Source: JAHRAW01 sp028066695 (GTDB lineage: Bacteria; Pseudomonadota; Gammaproteobacteria; Arenicellales; Poriferihabitantaceae). Taken from it: DNA of 64,000 bases. The stretch spans positions 310,001 to 374,000 of the forward strand of contig OY734803.1 in NCBI GenBank assembly GCA_963457535.1, written 5' to 3'. This document shows positions 36,108-43,719 of the stretch, piece after piece. The translations under genes and the position numbers were made by a program. The notes under the pieces are model-generated. The model saw only the letters and a list, made by a program, of their open reading frames with translations, made no database searches and was not told the DNA's origin. Every line of letters starts with the position of its first letter. Position 1 is the first letter of the stretch.

Positions 36108-38567
36108 TCAGGCGCGCGGCCGCTCGTTTTGCGGGTCCCAGACCGCCTCCTCCAAGACGGTGATGGAGCGCTCCGCGCCGAGCAATTCCACGGAAAATCC
36201 GCCGGCATTTTTGCCGTCGCCGAGCAGCGCGGCGTCCACATAGGCGAATCCGAGGCTTTTGCCGGTGTAATGCCCGAGCGCGCCGGAGGTGGTCACGCCG
36301 ACCGCGCGTCCGCCGTGAAACACCGGCTCGCCGCCGGCGACATCGCAGTCGCCGCTTTCGGCTTCAAAATAGATCAACTTTTGCGCGCCGTCCGAATTTC
36401 GGCCGCGCGACTCCAGCGCCGCTTTTTTGCCGGTGAAATCCGCCTTGTCTTCGGCGAAGAACCGTTCAATGCCGGCGTCAAAAGGCGTGATTTCATTGGT
36501 CAGTTCCGCGCCCCAGCCTTTATAGGCTTTTTCCATGCGCAGCGAGTTGAGCGCATACGCGCCGAAGTTGGCGATGCCATGCGCGCCGCCGGCCGACCAC
36601 ACCGCGTCATACACCTCCTGCAACTTCTCCATCGGGCAGTGCAGTTCCCAGCCCAACTCGCCGGCATAGTTGACGCGCAATGCGCGCAATTGCGCGCCGG
36701 CGATTTCAATTTCGCGCGCGCGCAGCCACGGATGCGCGGCGTTGCTTAAGTCGGCTTTGGTCACTTCGGCCAGCGTCGCGCGCGACCGCGGGCCCGCGAC
36801 CACCAGAACGCCGTAATCGCCGGTCACATTTTCAACCGCCGCGTCTTCGCCCGGCTTCACGCCGTAACGCAAGATGTCAAAGTCGCGGTCTTCGCAGAGC
36901 GCGCCGGAGAGGATGTAGTAATGCCCGTCGCGCAGCCGCGTCACCGTGGATTCGCCGATGATGCGCCCCTGCTCCGACAAATAGTGCGTCAGCACGATGC
37001 CGCCGTCGCGCGCCGGCATGCGGTTTGCGCTGATGCGGTTCAGCAGCGTTTCGGCGCCGCCGCCGCGCACTTCGTATTTGGCGAAGCCGGACAAATCAAT
37101 CACGCCGACGCGCTCGCGCACCGCGCGGCATTCTTCGGCAACCACATCCATGATGTTGTTGTGGCGAAAGCCGGGCTGCTCTTCGCGGCCGTCCGGCGAA
37201 AACCACTTCGGCCGCTCCCAGCCGTTGGCTTCGGTGTACACCGCGCCCTGCTCGGCGAGGCGCGCATACAGCGGCGTAACCCGCGCTTTGCGCGAGGCCG
37301 GGCGCTCTTCGCCGGGCAAATGCAGCGCGTACATGTGCTCGTAGTCCTGGTGCGATTTCGCCTTGGTGTAAGCGCCGGGCGCGTAATCGCCGAAGCGGCG
37401 CGGATCCACGCCGGCCATGTTGATTTCGGAATCGCCGTGCACCATCCACTGCGCCAGGTATTTTCCCGAGCCGGCGCCGGCCGCGATGCCGATGGAGGCG
37501 CCGTTGCAGTGCCAGTAATTGCGCAGACCGGCCGCCGGACCCAGCAGCGGGTTCGCGTCCGGCGTGTGCGGAATCGCGCCGCACACCGCGCGGCGAATGC
37601 CGAGGTTGGCCCACTCCGGTTTGCGCTCCATCACGCGCTCTATGTAGGGCGCGAGATGATCAAAGTCCGCTTCAAACAATTCGTTCTGCGATTCCCATTC
37701 GGGCCAGCCGCCGCGCTCGCTCCAGCATTCCTGCGAGTTCGCGGTTTCGTAAATTCCGATCAGCGCGGATTTTTGCTCCTGCCGAAAATACGAGGATGCA
37801 TACGGGTCGCGCATCACCGGCATCTCGCCGTCGCGCGCGGCGAATTCCGGCGCCGGCTCGGTGACGACATAGGTGTGTTTCATGTTGGTGATCGGGATGT
37901 CGGTGCCGGCCATGCGGCTGACCTCGCGCGCATAACAGCCGGCCGCGTTGACCACCATTTCGCAGACCACCGCGCCATGCTCGGTCTGCACTTCCCATTC
38001 GCCGGACGGGCGCATTTTTATGCCGGTAACGCGCGTGTGCGGAACGGCGCGCGCGCCGAGTTGTTTCGCGCCGGCGGCCATCGCGTTGCACACGCCGGCC
38101 GGATCAACATGCCCGTCGTCGGTGGTCCACGCGCCGGCGAGCACGCCGTCGGTGACCACGCCCGGGCAGAGTTGCGCGATTTTCGCCGGGTCTATGATTT
38201 CGCAGCCGAAACCGATCAGTTTGCCGACCGCGGCGACGCGGTGAAACCACTCCACCTCGGCCGGCTTCAGCGCAAAGCGAATCGCGCCGCAGCCGTGCCA
38301 ACTGACATATTGCCCGGTCAATTTTTCCAGTTGCGGATAGAGGCGCACGCCGTAGTTGTGGATTTTCGCCATGTTGTAATCGGCGATAAAACTCGGGCAA
38401 AGCCCGGCCGCGTGCCAGGTGGAGCCGGAAGTCAGTTCGCCTTTTTCCAGCAACAGGCAGTCCTTCCAGCCTTCCAGCGCGAGGTGATAGAGCAGCCCGG
38501 CGCCCATGACGCCGCCGCCGACTATGACGACGCGGGCTTGGGTGGGGAGGGTTTTGCTGTCGGTCAT
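36108..38567 (-). CDS. Dimethylglycine/sarcosine dehydrogenase-like flavoprotein with C-terminal GcvT domain
   Basis: 819 residues. N-terminal DAO/FAD domain: VVIVGGGVMGAGLLYHLALEGW with GxGxxG, then SGSTWHAAGL whose His is the covalent-FAD His of DMGDH-type enzymes. Residues about 430-815 are the aminomethyltransferase (GcvT) folate-binding part: RERVGVIDLSGFAKYEVRG, VRNYAGELGWELH-like RVNYAGELGWELHCPMEKL, RMEKAYKGWGAELTNEITPFDAGI, GALGHYTGKSLGFAYV. It would oxidatively demethylate an N-methylglycine and pass the C1 unit to tetrahydrofolate. Other family members act on related N-methyl compounds or, for the GcvT relatives, on DMSP. It lies near mttB, with which such genes are often paired. 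Confidence 0.92.
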   Translation of the reverse strand: MTDSKTLPTQARVVIVGGGVMGAGLLYHLALEGWKDCLLLEKGELTSGSTWHAAGLCPSFIADYNMAKIHNYGVRLYPQLEKLTGQYVSWHGCGAIRFALKPAEVEWFHRVAAVGKLIGFGCEIIDPAKIAQLCPGVVTDGVLAGAWTTDDGHVDPAGVCNAMAAGAKQLGARAVPHTRVTGIKMRPSGEWEVQTEHGAVVCEMVVNAAGCYAREVSRMAGTDIPITNMKHTYVVTEPAPEFAARDGEMPVMRDPYASSYFRQEQKSALIGIYETANSQECWSERGGWPEWESQNELFEADFDHLAPYIERVMERKPEWANLGIRRAVCGAIPHTPDANPLLGPAAGLRNYWHCNGASIGIAAGAGSGKYLAQWMVHGDSEINMAGVDPRRFGDYAPGAYTKAKSHQDYEHMYALHLPGEERPASRKARVTPLYARLAEQGAVYTEANGWERPKWFSPDGREEQPGFRHNNIMDVVAEECRAVRERVGVIDLSGFAKYEVRGGGAETLLNRISANRMPARDGGIVLTHYLSEQGRIIGESTVTRLRDGHYYILSGALCEDRDFDILRYGVKPGEDAAVENVTGDYGVLVVAGPRSRATLAEVTKADLSNAAHPWLRAREIEIAGAQLRALRVNYAGELGWELHCPMEKLQEVYDAVWSAGGAHGIANFGAYALNSLRMEKAYKGWGAELTNEITPFDAGIERFFAEDKADFTGKKAALESRGRNSDGAQKLIYFEAESGDCDVAGGEPVFHGGRAVGVTTSGALGHYTGKSLGFAYVDAALLGDGKNAGGFSVELLGAERSITVLEEAVWDPQNERPRA

Positions 38568-38585
38568 ATAGACTTGGAGGATAAC

Positions 38586-38951
38586 TTAAATCTTTGCGAA
38601 CGCAAACAGCGCCTCGATTTGTTTCAGTGCCTCGGCACATTCAGCACATCGATTGTCGATGGAACCCGGAGCTTTTGTCCTTACACACTGCTGCTCATAC
38701 TCATCCCATGCATTGTTAAAGGATTTTCGTTTGCGCCGCGGTACATAAGGCTCAAACTGTATTTTTGCCATTTTGTGTTGTTCGATTGCCTTTTCAGTCA
38801 GAATACGAAAAACATCTTCCTTGCCGGCTTGCAGGGCAAGGATCTGCTTTACAAATGCAGCTCGAAATTTTTCGGCCGCAGACGCGCGACGTTGCTCTTT
38901 CGCACCGACTCGGCCAACCACAAACTCAAGAATGGTATTAAAAATGCTCAT
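38586..38951 (-). CDS. Small hypothetical protein, AT-richer than neighbours
   Basis: 121 residues of unrecognised family: MSIFNTILEFVVGRV start, basic and amphipathic helices (FRAAFVKQILALQAGKEDVFRILTEKAIEQHKMAKIQFEPYV), then FNNAWDEYEQQC and a Cys-containing tail (CAECAEALKQIEALFAF). The pattern of a conserved F..A, a helix, ...F..AW..Y resembles small uncharacterised proteins scattered in proteobacterial accessory regions (from memory, not checked). Base composition is visibly lower in GC than the operon around it. It lies 18 bases upstream of the flavoprotein gene and downstream of the Cys-motif gene. Confidence 0.7.
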   Translation of the reverse strand: MSIFNTILEFVVGRVGAKEQRRASAAEKFRAAFVKQILALQAGKEDVFRILTEKAIEQHKMAKIQFEPYVPRRKRKSFNNAWDEYEQQCVRTKAPGSIDNRCAECAEALKQIEALFAFAKI

Positions 38952-38985
38952 ACTTAGTTTTCACCAAAGTAATTGCCGCACAAAA

Positions 38986-38991
38986 ATTCTA
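38986..38991 (-). promoter_or_regulatory. Possible -10 element (TAGAAT) ahead of the small hypothetical gene
   Basis: TAGAAT on the minus strand 35 bases before ATG 38951 in a 100-base AT-rich gap; the -35 region is weak. Confidence 0.25.
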
Positions 38992-39047
38992 CTTGCAAAA
39001 TTAAATCTATGCACGATACCAATAAAAACTTCGCGGCCACCCTTCCG

Positions 39048-39069
39048 CTACTTATTTCTCTATAAGTAG
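39048..39069. other. 8-bp hairpin at the end of the Cys-motif gene
   Basis: CTACTTAT and ATAAGTAG flank a 6-base loop and include the last codons and stop of the minus-strand gene. No T-run follows, so it may stabilise the 3' end rather than terminate. Confidence 0.4.
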
Positions 39070-39618
39070 CAGGGTATGAACCGCACAGTACGGACAACAG
39101 GAGTAAACCCCATCATCGCGCCTTACCAAACGCTTGACAGAGCATACACATTCAATGTAGTTCTCGCAACCCATCGGGGCTTTAACTATCACAAATCCAC
39201 GACGCCAATTATGACGCCAAGATGAATCCATTGCAGAAGAGATCCAGAGCGGAGTCTTTTTCTCTTCTGCACGCCACTTATCCACAAGTTGCTTCGCATA
39301 GGCGCCATACTCTTCCCAGCTCATGACTGGTTCTTCTACTTTGACCAACGCATTGTTCCCGCACAGCGGGCACATCGAATACACTCCCTCCCAATAGCGG
39401 ACCAACCGCCTTTCACTGTGGTCGCACACATCGAAAGTAAAGCGAGCTGCTTGTTGACCGCGCGCAGTATTCCATTCCATTGAGTATCCCAACGGAATGC
39501 CGAAAAAACGCTCGCGATGCTTTTTTTCCACGCGCACAGCGTAAACAGAGTAGTCATGGTAGCTCATGACATGAGAGCATTCTGGCTGGCCTGCATTTGC
39601 CGATTTGCGAGAATTCAT
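39052..39618 (-). CDS. Hypothetical protein with duplicated Cys-rich (zinc ribbon-like) motif, coupled to mttB
   Basis: 188 residues, family not recognised. The start ATG shares four bases (ATGA) with the mttB stop. The sequence holds the same motif twice: CDHSERRLVRYWEGVYSMCPLC near residue 65-90 and CVCSVKRLVRRDDGVYSCCPYC near the end, each a Cys/His pair, RLVR, GVYS and CPxC. This looks like two zinc-ribbon units separated by a helical spacer (WEEYGAYAKQLVDKWRAEEKK). An N-terminal segment resembles a short beta-rich domain (YSVYAVRVEKKHRERFFGIPLG). Lower GC than mttB. A nucleic-acid or protein-binding role is a guess. Confidence 0.75.
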   Translation of the reverse strand: MNSRKSANAGQPECSHVMSYHDYSVYAVRVEKKHRERFFGIPLGYSMEWNTARGQQAARFTFDVCDHSERRLVRYWEGVYSMCPLCGNNALVKVEEPVMSWEEYGAYAKQLVDKWRAEEKKTPLWISSAMDSSWRHNWRRGFVIVKAPMGCENYIECVCSVKRLVRRDDGVYSCCPYCAVHTLLLIEK

Positions 39619-41183
39619 TTCGCCATCATACTCCCCCGAGGCAGCAAAATCTCAAACTCCCCCCGAATCTCCGCGTCCAGTTTCTCCCCGATATGCGCCG
39701 GGAAATGCGTCGCCAAAATCTCCCGCGTTTTTTCGCGCGCGGCGGTGTTGACCTGGTGCGCGCCGTTTTCGCGCCATTCATCCGGGGTCAGGCGGTCGCC
39801 GACCAGCGGGTAGACATAGTCGCGCTGCATGCGCGACAGCGTGTCGTCGTGGCCGAGGAAGTGCTCGGGGCCGCCGATGCACACTTCGGAAATGGTTTTG
39901 ACCGCGAGCGACTGGTCGTCTATTTCAATGCCGCGCACGCTGCGGTTGATCGCGCCGAGCAGGTCGTTGTCCAGAAGCGCGCCCTCAAAACTAAAGCCGA
40001 GCAAACTCGCCTGCATGCCGGCCGCCTCATACACCAGGTTCGCGCCGCTGTGGCCGGCGAGCGCGAGCGTGTAGCCCTTCTCGTAGCCGGATTGCGCGTC
40101 GGGGATTTTGGAATCGGCCATGCCGGCGGCGATGCCGGTCGGCAGGTCGTAATACCGCCCCATCTGCCCGCAGGCGGCCATCAGCACCGCCTGCTCGCCG
40201 CTGCCGCCGCTCATCGCGCCGGTGCGCAGGTCGGAGACGAAAGGCCAGGGGGCGAAGATCGCCGGGTGGCCGGGGCGCAGCAAGTTCACATAGGCGAGTC
40301 CGCCGAGCACTTCGGCGACTTCCTGCGCGACCGCGCCGGCCAGCGATGCCGGGCTGGTCGCGCCGGCCTGGCCCGCGGCCAGCAATAAAATCGGCATGCC
40401 GCCGTGCACGCAGGTTTCCATCACGCGGCAGGCGTCCTCGGCGAAACGCATCGGCGGCACCACGAAGCAGCACGAGACGCTGGCGAACGGACGCGCGCGC
40501 CATTTGCTTTCGCCGCCGGCGACGCGGTGCAGCATGCGCAGGCCCTCTTCGGCGTGCTGCGGGTCGACATAACTTACGCCGCAGTGCTTGCGCGTGCCGC
40601 TGATGGAAGCGTAGGTGGTGTGCAGGTCCATCGCGCGCGGGCTTTCAATGTCGCGCGCGACCATGCAGCGCTGGAAGAAGTGAATGTGTTCCAGGCAGTC
40701 CACCAGGCGCGCGGCGTCGTAAAGGTCCTGCAGGGTGGATTCGCGGTAGGCGCCCTTGCCGGGGAGGTTGTCATGCGTTTTCCATTCATCCACGACATGC
40801 ACGGCCGCGCCGGCCGTGCCGAAATAGACCTTGTTGCCGGACAGATGCATGTCGTGCCGCGGGTCCTGCGCGAACAGCGTGATGTCGCGCGCCGCGCGCT
40901 CCAGCGTCTCGGCGATCATCGCGCGCGGCAGCCGCAGCCGGCCGTCGCGGAAGGTCGCGCCGGCCGCGGTGAACAATTCCACGCAGGAGGGAATCGCGCG
41001 CGCGAAACCGACATGTTCAAGGATGTCGCGCGCGGCTTCGTCTATGCGGCGGATGTCGTCGTAGCCGAGCGGCAGGTAGCGCCCGCCGCTTTCGCCGGGG
41101 CGCACCGGCTTGCTGTCTTCGGCCAGCGGCGCGGCGCGCAACGCCTTGCGCGCCTCGCGGCCGCCGGCCCGCCGGGCCTTCAT
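39615..41183 (-). CDS. MttB family (trimethylamine methyltransferase-like, non-pyrrolysine) protein
   Basis: 522 residues from the Met at 41183 (MKARRAGGREARKA); an upstream ATG at 41231 would add 16 residues. The core begins GESGGRYLPLGYDDIRRIDEAARDILEHVGF, then VDEWKTHDNLPGKGAYRESTLQDLYDAARLVDCLEHIHFFQR, MRFAEDACRVMETCVHGGMPILLLAAGQAGATSPA and SGGSGEQAVLMAACGQMGRYYDLPTG. The frame is fully open with no internal TAG, so it is of the MtgB/MtpB type that demethylates glycine betaine, proline betaine or carnitine-like substrates onto a corrinoid protein. No corrinoid protein gene is in the window. Divergent from rmuC. Confidence 0.92.
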   Translation of the reverse strand: MKARRAGGREARKALRAAPLAEDSKPVRPGESGGRYLPLGYDDIRRIDEAARDILEHVGFARAIPSCVELFTAAGATFRDGRLRLPRAMIAETLERAARDITLFAQDPRHDMHLSGNKVYFGTAGAAVHVVDEWKTHDNLPGKGAYRESTLQDLYDAARLVDCLEHIHFFQRCMVARDIESPRAMDLHTTYASISGTRKHCGVSYVDPQHAEEGLRMLHRVAGGESKWRARPFASVSCCFVVPPMRFAEDACRVMETCVHGGMPILLLAAGQAGATSPASLAGAVAQEVAEVLGGLAYVNLLRPGHPAIFAPWPFVSDLRTGAMSGGSGEQAVLMAACGQMGRYYDLPTGIAAGMADSKIPDAQSGYEKGYTLALAGHSGANLVYEAAGMQASLLGFSFEGALLDNDLLGAINRSVRGIEIDDQSLAVKTISEVCIGGPEHFLGHDDTLSRMQRDYVYPLVGDRLTPDEWRENGAHQVNTAAREKTREILATHFPAHIGEKLDAEIRGEFEILLPRGSMMAK

Positions 41184-41260
41184 ATGCGGATGTTGGTGCG
41201 GGGTTGGTGCATCGCGCAATGATAGCGGCATCGGCGCGCGCCGGCAAGCGGCGGTTGCGC

Positions 41261-41266
41261 TATACT
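41261..41266 (+). promoter_or_regulatory. Possible -10 element (TATACT) of rmuC
   Basis: TATACT 49 bases before the rmuC ATG in the 131-base divergent gap; no convincing -35. Confidence 0.35.
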
Positions 41267-41314
41267 CCGCCCCCCTTTGGGCGGCCCCTTTTGGCGCGCC
41301 CGCATCCCACGCAA

Positions 41315-42589
41315 ATGCCCGAGATCAATTTCCCCATCGCCGTCGTCCTGCTGCTGCTCGGCGGCGGCATCGGTTTTTTCATCGCCCGCCGCGCCGGCCC
41401 GGCGCCGGGCGAACTGCAGCGCGCGCGCGAGGATGTGGTGCGCGCCGAGACCAATCTGCAAAACCTGCAGACGCAATTTGACCGCGAAAAATCCCGGCTG
41501 GAGGAAATCCGCTCGTCCATGGAAAACACCTTCAAGGCGATGGCCGGCGACATCGCGGCGAGCAACACGCGCGTGTTTCTGGAGCAGGCCACCGAAAAAT
41601 TCCGGGCGCTCGCCGAAACCTCGGAGAAACAACTGGACGGCAAGCGGGAATTGATCGACAAAACGCTGCGCGGCATGAGCGAGCATTTGGATTCGCTTCG
41701 CCGGCAGTCGGTGGAATTGAAAACCAGCATAGACCAGGGGCGCGACGCCACCAATTCGCTCAGCGCGCACACCGCGCACTTGCGTGAGATTTTGTCGTCG
41801 TCGCAAAAACGCGGGCAATGGGGCGAGCGCATGGTCACCGACATTTTGCAGGTGATCGGCCTGCTGGAAGGAAAAAACTACACCCGCCAATCCGCGGTGG
41901 AATCGGGCAGGCGCCCGGACTTCACTTTCATTTTGCCGCGCGGGAAAAAACTGAACATGGATGTGAAGTTTCCGCTGGACAATTACGAGCGCTACATCGC
42001 CGCCGCCGAAAGCGAAGACCGCGGCGCGGGCGAGCAGGCGAAACTCGCGTTCATGCGCGATGTCAAAAACCACATCAGCAGCGTCAGCGGCCGCGAATAC
42101 ATCAACCCGGCCGAAGGCACGCTGGATTATGTGATGCTGTTCATCCCGAACGAATCCATCTACGGCTTCATCAACAGCGAAGACAGCAAGTTGGTGGATT
42201 TCGCGCTGTCCAAGCGCGTGCTGCTGTGCTCGCCGCTGACGCTGTATGCGGTGTTGTCGCTGATTCACCAGGCGACGCGCAACTTCATCATGAACGAGCG
42301 CGCCTCGGAAGTGATGGACCTGGTCGCGCAGTTTCGCGCGCAATGGGAAAAATACTCGGAACAGATGGACAAACTCGGCCGCCGCATAGAGGGCCTGAGC
42401 GGCGACTACCGCGAACTGGTCAACACCCGCGCGCGCGCGCTGCAGCGGCCGCTGGACAAAATTGAAAACGCCGCGCTCGCGCAGGAGGACATCGCGGAAG
42501 ATGCGATTGCCCGGGATGATATTGCCGGGGGCGAAAGCGCGCCCGCGGCCGTGCCGGAATTGCTGCCGCGGCGCGGCGGGGAGATTTAA
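41315..42589 (+). CDS. rmuC: RmuC family DNA recombination protein
   Basis: 424 residues from ATG 41315. One N-terminal membrane helix (FPIAVVLLLLGGGIGFFIARR), a long coiled-coil region about 30-190 (NLQNLQTQFDREKSRLEEIRSSMENTFKAMA...), then the conserved RmuC domain: QKRGQWGERMVTDILQVIGLLEGKNYTRQSA, RPDFTFILPRGKKLNMDVKFPLDNYERY, YVMLFIPNESIYGFI and LCSPLTLYAVLSLIHQA. The VDVKFPLxxY segment is nuclease-fold related. RmuC limits inversions at short inverted repeats in E. coli and is membrane-anchored. Slightly shorter than E. coli RmuC. Confidence 0.94.
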   Translation: MPEINFPIAVVLLLLGGGIGFFIARRAGPAPGELQRAREDVVRAETNLQNLQTQFDREKSRLEEIRSSMENTFKAMAGDIAASNTRVFLEQATEKFRALAETSEKQLDGKRELIDKTLRGMSEHLDSLRRQSVELKTSIDQGRDATNSLSAHTAHLREILSSSQKRGQWGERMVTDILQVIGLLEGKNYTRQSAVESGRRPDFTFILPRGKKLNMDVKFPLDNYERYIAAAESEDRGAGEQAKLAFMRDVKNHISSVSGREYINPAEGTLDYVMLFIPNESIYGFINSEDSKLVDFALSKRVLLCSPLTLYAVLSLIHQATRNFIMNERASEVMDLVAQFRAQWEKYSEQMDKLGRRIEGLSGDYRELVNTRARALQRPLDKIENAALAQEDIAEDAIARDDIAGGESAPAAVPELLPRRGGEI

Positions 42590-42641
42590 CGCGCCCCCCG
42601 TTTTTCCTCCACCCCGCTTCCCCCACATTTTTATGCGCATT

Positions 42642-42667
42642 GGGTATCATGCGCGGTCGCGATACCC
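42642..42667. repeat. 7-bp inverted repeat in the rmuC-YHS gap
   Basis: GGGTATC (42642-42648) and GATACCC (42661-42667) flank 12 bases. No T-run; it could be an operator or a weak hairpin. Rest of this 114-base gap is C/T-rich with no further signal. Confidence 0.35.
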
Positions 42668-42703
42668 GACTCTTTCTCCACCCACCACAAAAGGCACCCG
42701 TAA

Positions 42704-43195
42704 ATGAAAACTCCGACGACTTTTCAAAAATCCCGCCGCGCCGCATTTGCCGCGGCGCTTTTCATGCTGTTGCCGCTCGCTTCGGTCAACCTCGGCGGCG
42801 TCGCGCTGGCGAAGAAAGACCCGGTCTACACCGGCAAGTTCAGCAGCGCGGCCGCGGGCGGCTACGATGTGACCGCCTACTTCAGCGAGTCGCGCCCGGT
42901 CAAAGGCAAATCCAAATTCACCGCCAAATACCGCGGCGCGAAATGGTCGTTTGCCAGCAAGGAAAACATGGAGAAATTCCTCGCCGACCCGGAAAAATAC
43001 GCGCCGCAATACGGCGGCTACTGCGCCTGGGCGGTCGCGCAGGGCAAAACCGCGAGCGGCGACCCGCTGCTGTGGACGGTGCACGGCGGCAAGTTGTATT
43101 TGAACTACAACAAAAAAATCAACGACCGCTGGTCGCGCGACAAAGACGCGCTGATTGCCAAAGGCGACAAAAACTGGCCGGAGGTGCTGAACTAA
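42704..43195 (+). CDS. Exported YHS domain protein
   Basis: 163 residues with a Sec signal peptide (RRAAFAAALFMLLPLASVNLGGVALA). The mature part is a YHS domain: GGYDVTAYFSESRPVKGKSKFTAKYRGAKWSFASKENMEKFLADPEKYAPQYGGYCAWAVAQGKT, with GGYCA near the end. YHS proteins are small periplasmic or domain proteins often tied to metal handling. An AAAGG site precedes the ATG by 8 bases. Confidence 0.88.
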   Translation: MKTPTTFQKSRRAAFAAALFMLLPLASVNLGGVALAKKDPVYTGKFSSAAAGGYDVTAYFSESRPVKGKSKFTAKYRGAKWSFASKENMEKFLADPEKYAPQYGGYCAWAVAQGKTASGDPLLWTVHGGKLYLNYNKKINDRWSRDKDALIAKGDKNWPEVLN

Positions 43196-43223
43196 TCCGC
43201 CCTTCCCCGCCGCGCGCGCCGTC

Positions 43224-43697
43224 ATGTCCGCGCCGCAGCCGCTGATCCGCAGCGCAGTTGCGGCGGACGCGCCCGCGCTCGCCGAGTTCAACCGCGCGAT
43301 GGCGCGCGAGACCGAAGAGCGCGAGTTAAATCCGCAGGCGGTGGCGCGCGGCGTGCGCGCGGTTTTTGACGACCCGTCGCGCGGCTTTTATTTGGTCGCG
43401 GAAATCGGCGGCGAATTGGCCGCGGCGCTGATGGTGACCACCGAGTGGAGCGACTGGCGCAACGGCGCGTTCTGGTGGATCCAAAGCGTCTATGTCGCGC
43501 CGCAATGGCGGCGGCGCGGCCTCTACCGCATGCTGCACCGTCATCTGCGGGAAATGGCCGCGCGCGACCAAACCGCATGCGGTTTGCGCCTGTATGTGGA
43601 GCGCGAAAACCACGCCGCGCAAAAGACCTACGCGTCGCTCGGCATGGAGGAAACACGGTATAAAATGTTTGAACAGCCGCTGCCGGCCGGCGGCTGA
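43224..43697 (+). CDS. GNAT family N-acetyltransferase
   Basis: 157 residues. GNAT fold: N-terminal IRSAVAADAPALAEFNRAMA, motif A SVYVAPQWRRRGLYRMLHRHL (acetyl-CoA pyrophosphate loop R-R-x-G-L), and motif B YVERENHAAQKTYASLGMEETRYKMFE. Acceptor unknown. It lies between the YHS gene and an acyl-CoA ligase on the same strand. Confidence 0.9.
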   Translation: MSAPQPLIRSAVAADAPALAEFNRAMARETEERELNPQAVARGVRAVFDDPSRGFYLVAEIGGELAAALMVTTEWSDWRNGAFWWIQSVYVAPQWRRRGLYRMLHRHLREMAARDQTACGLRLYVERENHAAQKTYASLGMEETRYKMFEQPLPAGG

Positions 43698-43719
43698 CCC
43701 GAAAACCAAGCCAACGAGA

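Noticed and set aside
36921..38957. 678-codon open frame on the plus strand
   Set aside because: It is antisense to the DMGDH-like flavoprotein and has the Arg/Ala/His-rich composition expected of a shadow frame in GC-rich DNA.
39615..41231. Pyrrolysine-type MttB
   Set aside because: No in-frame TAG occurs in the gene; it is the non-pyrrolysine form.
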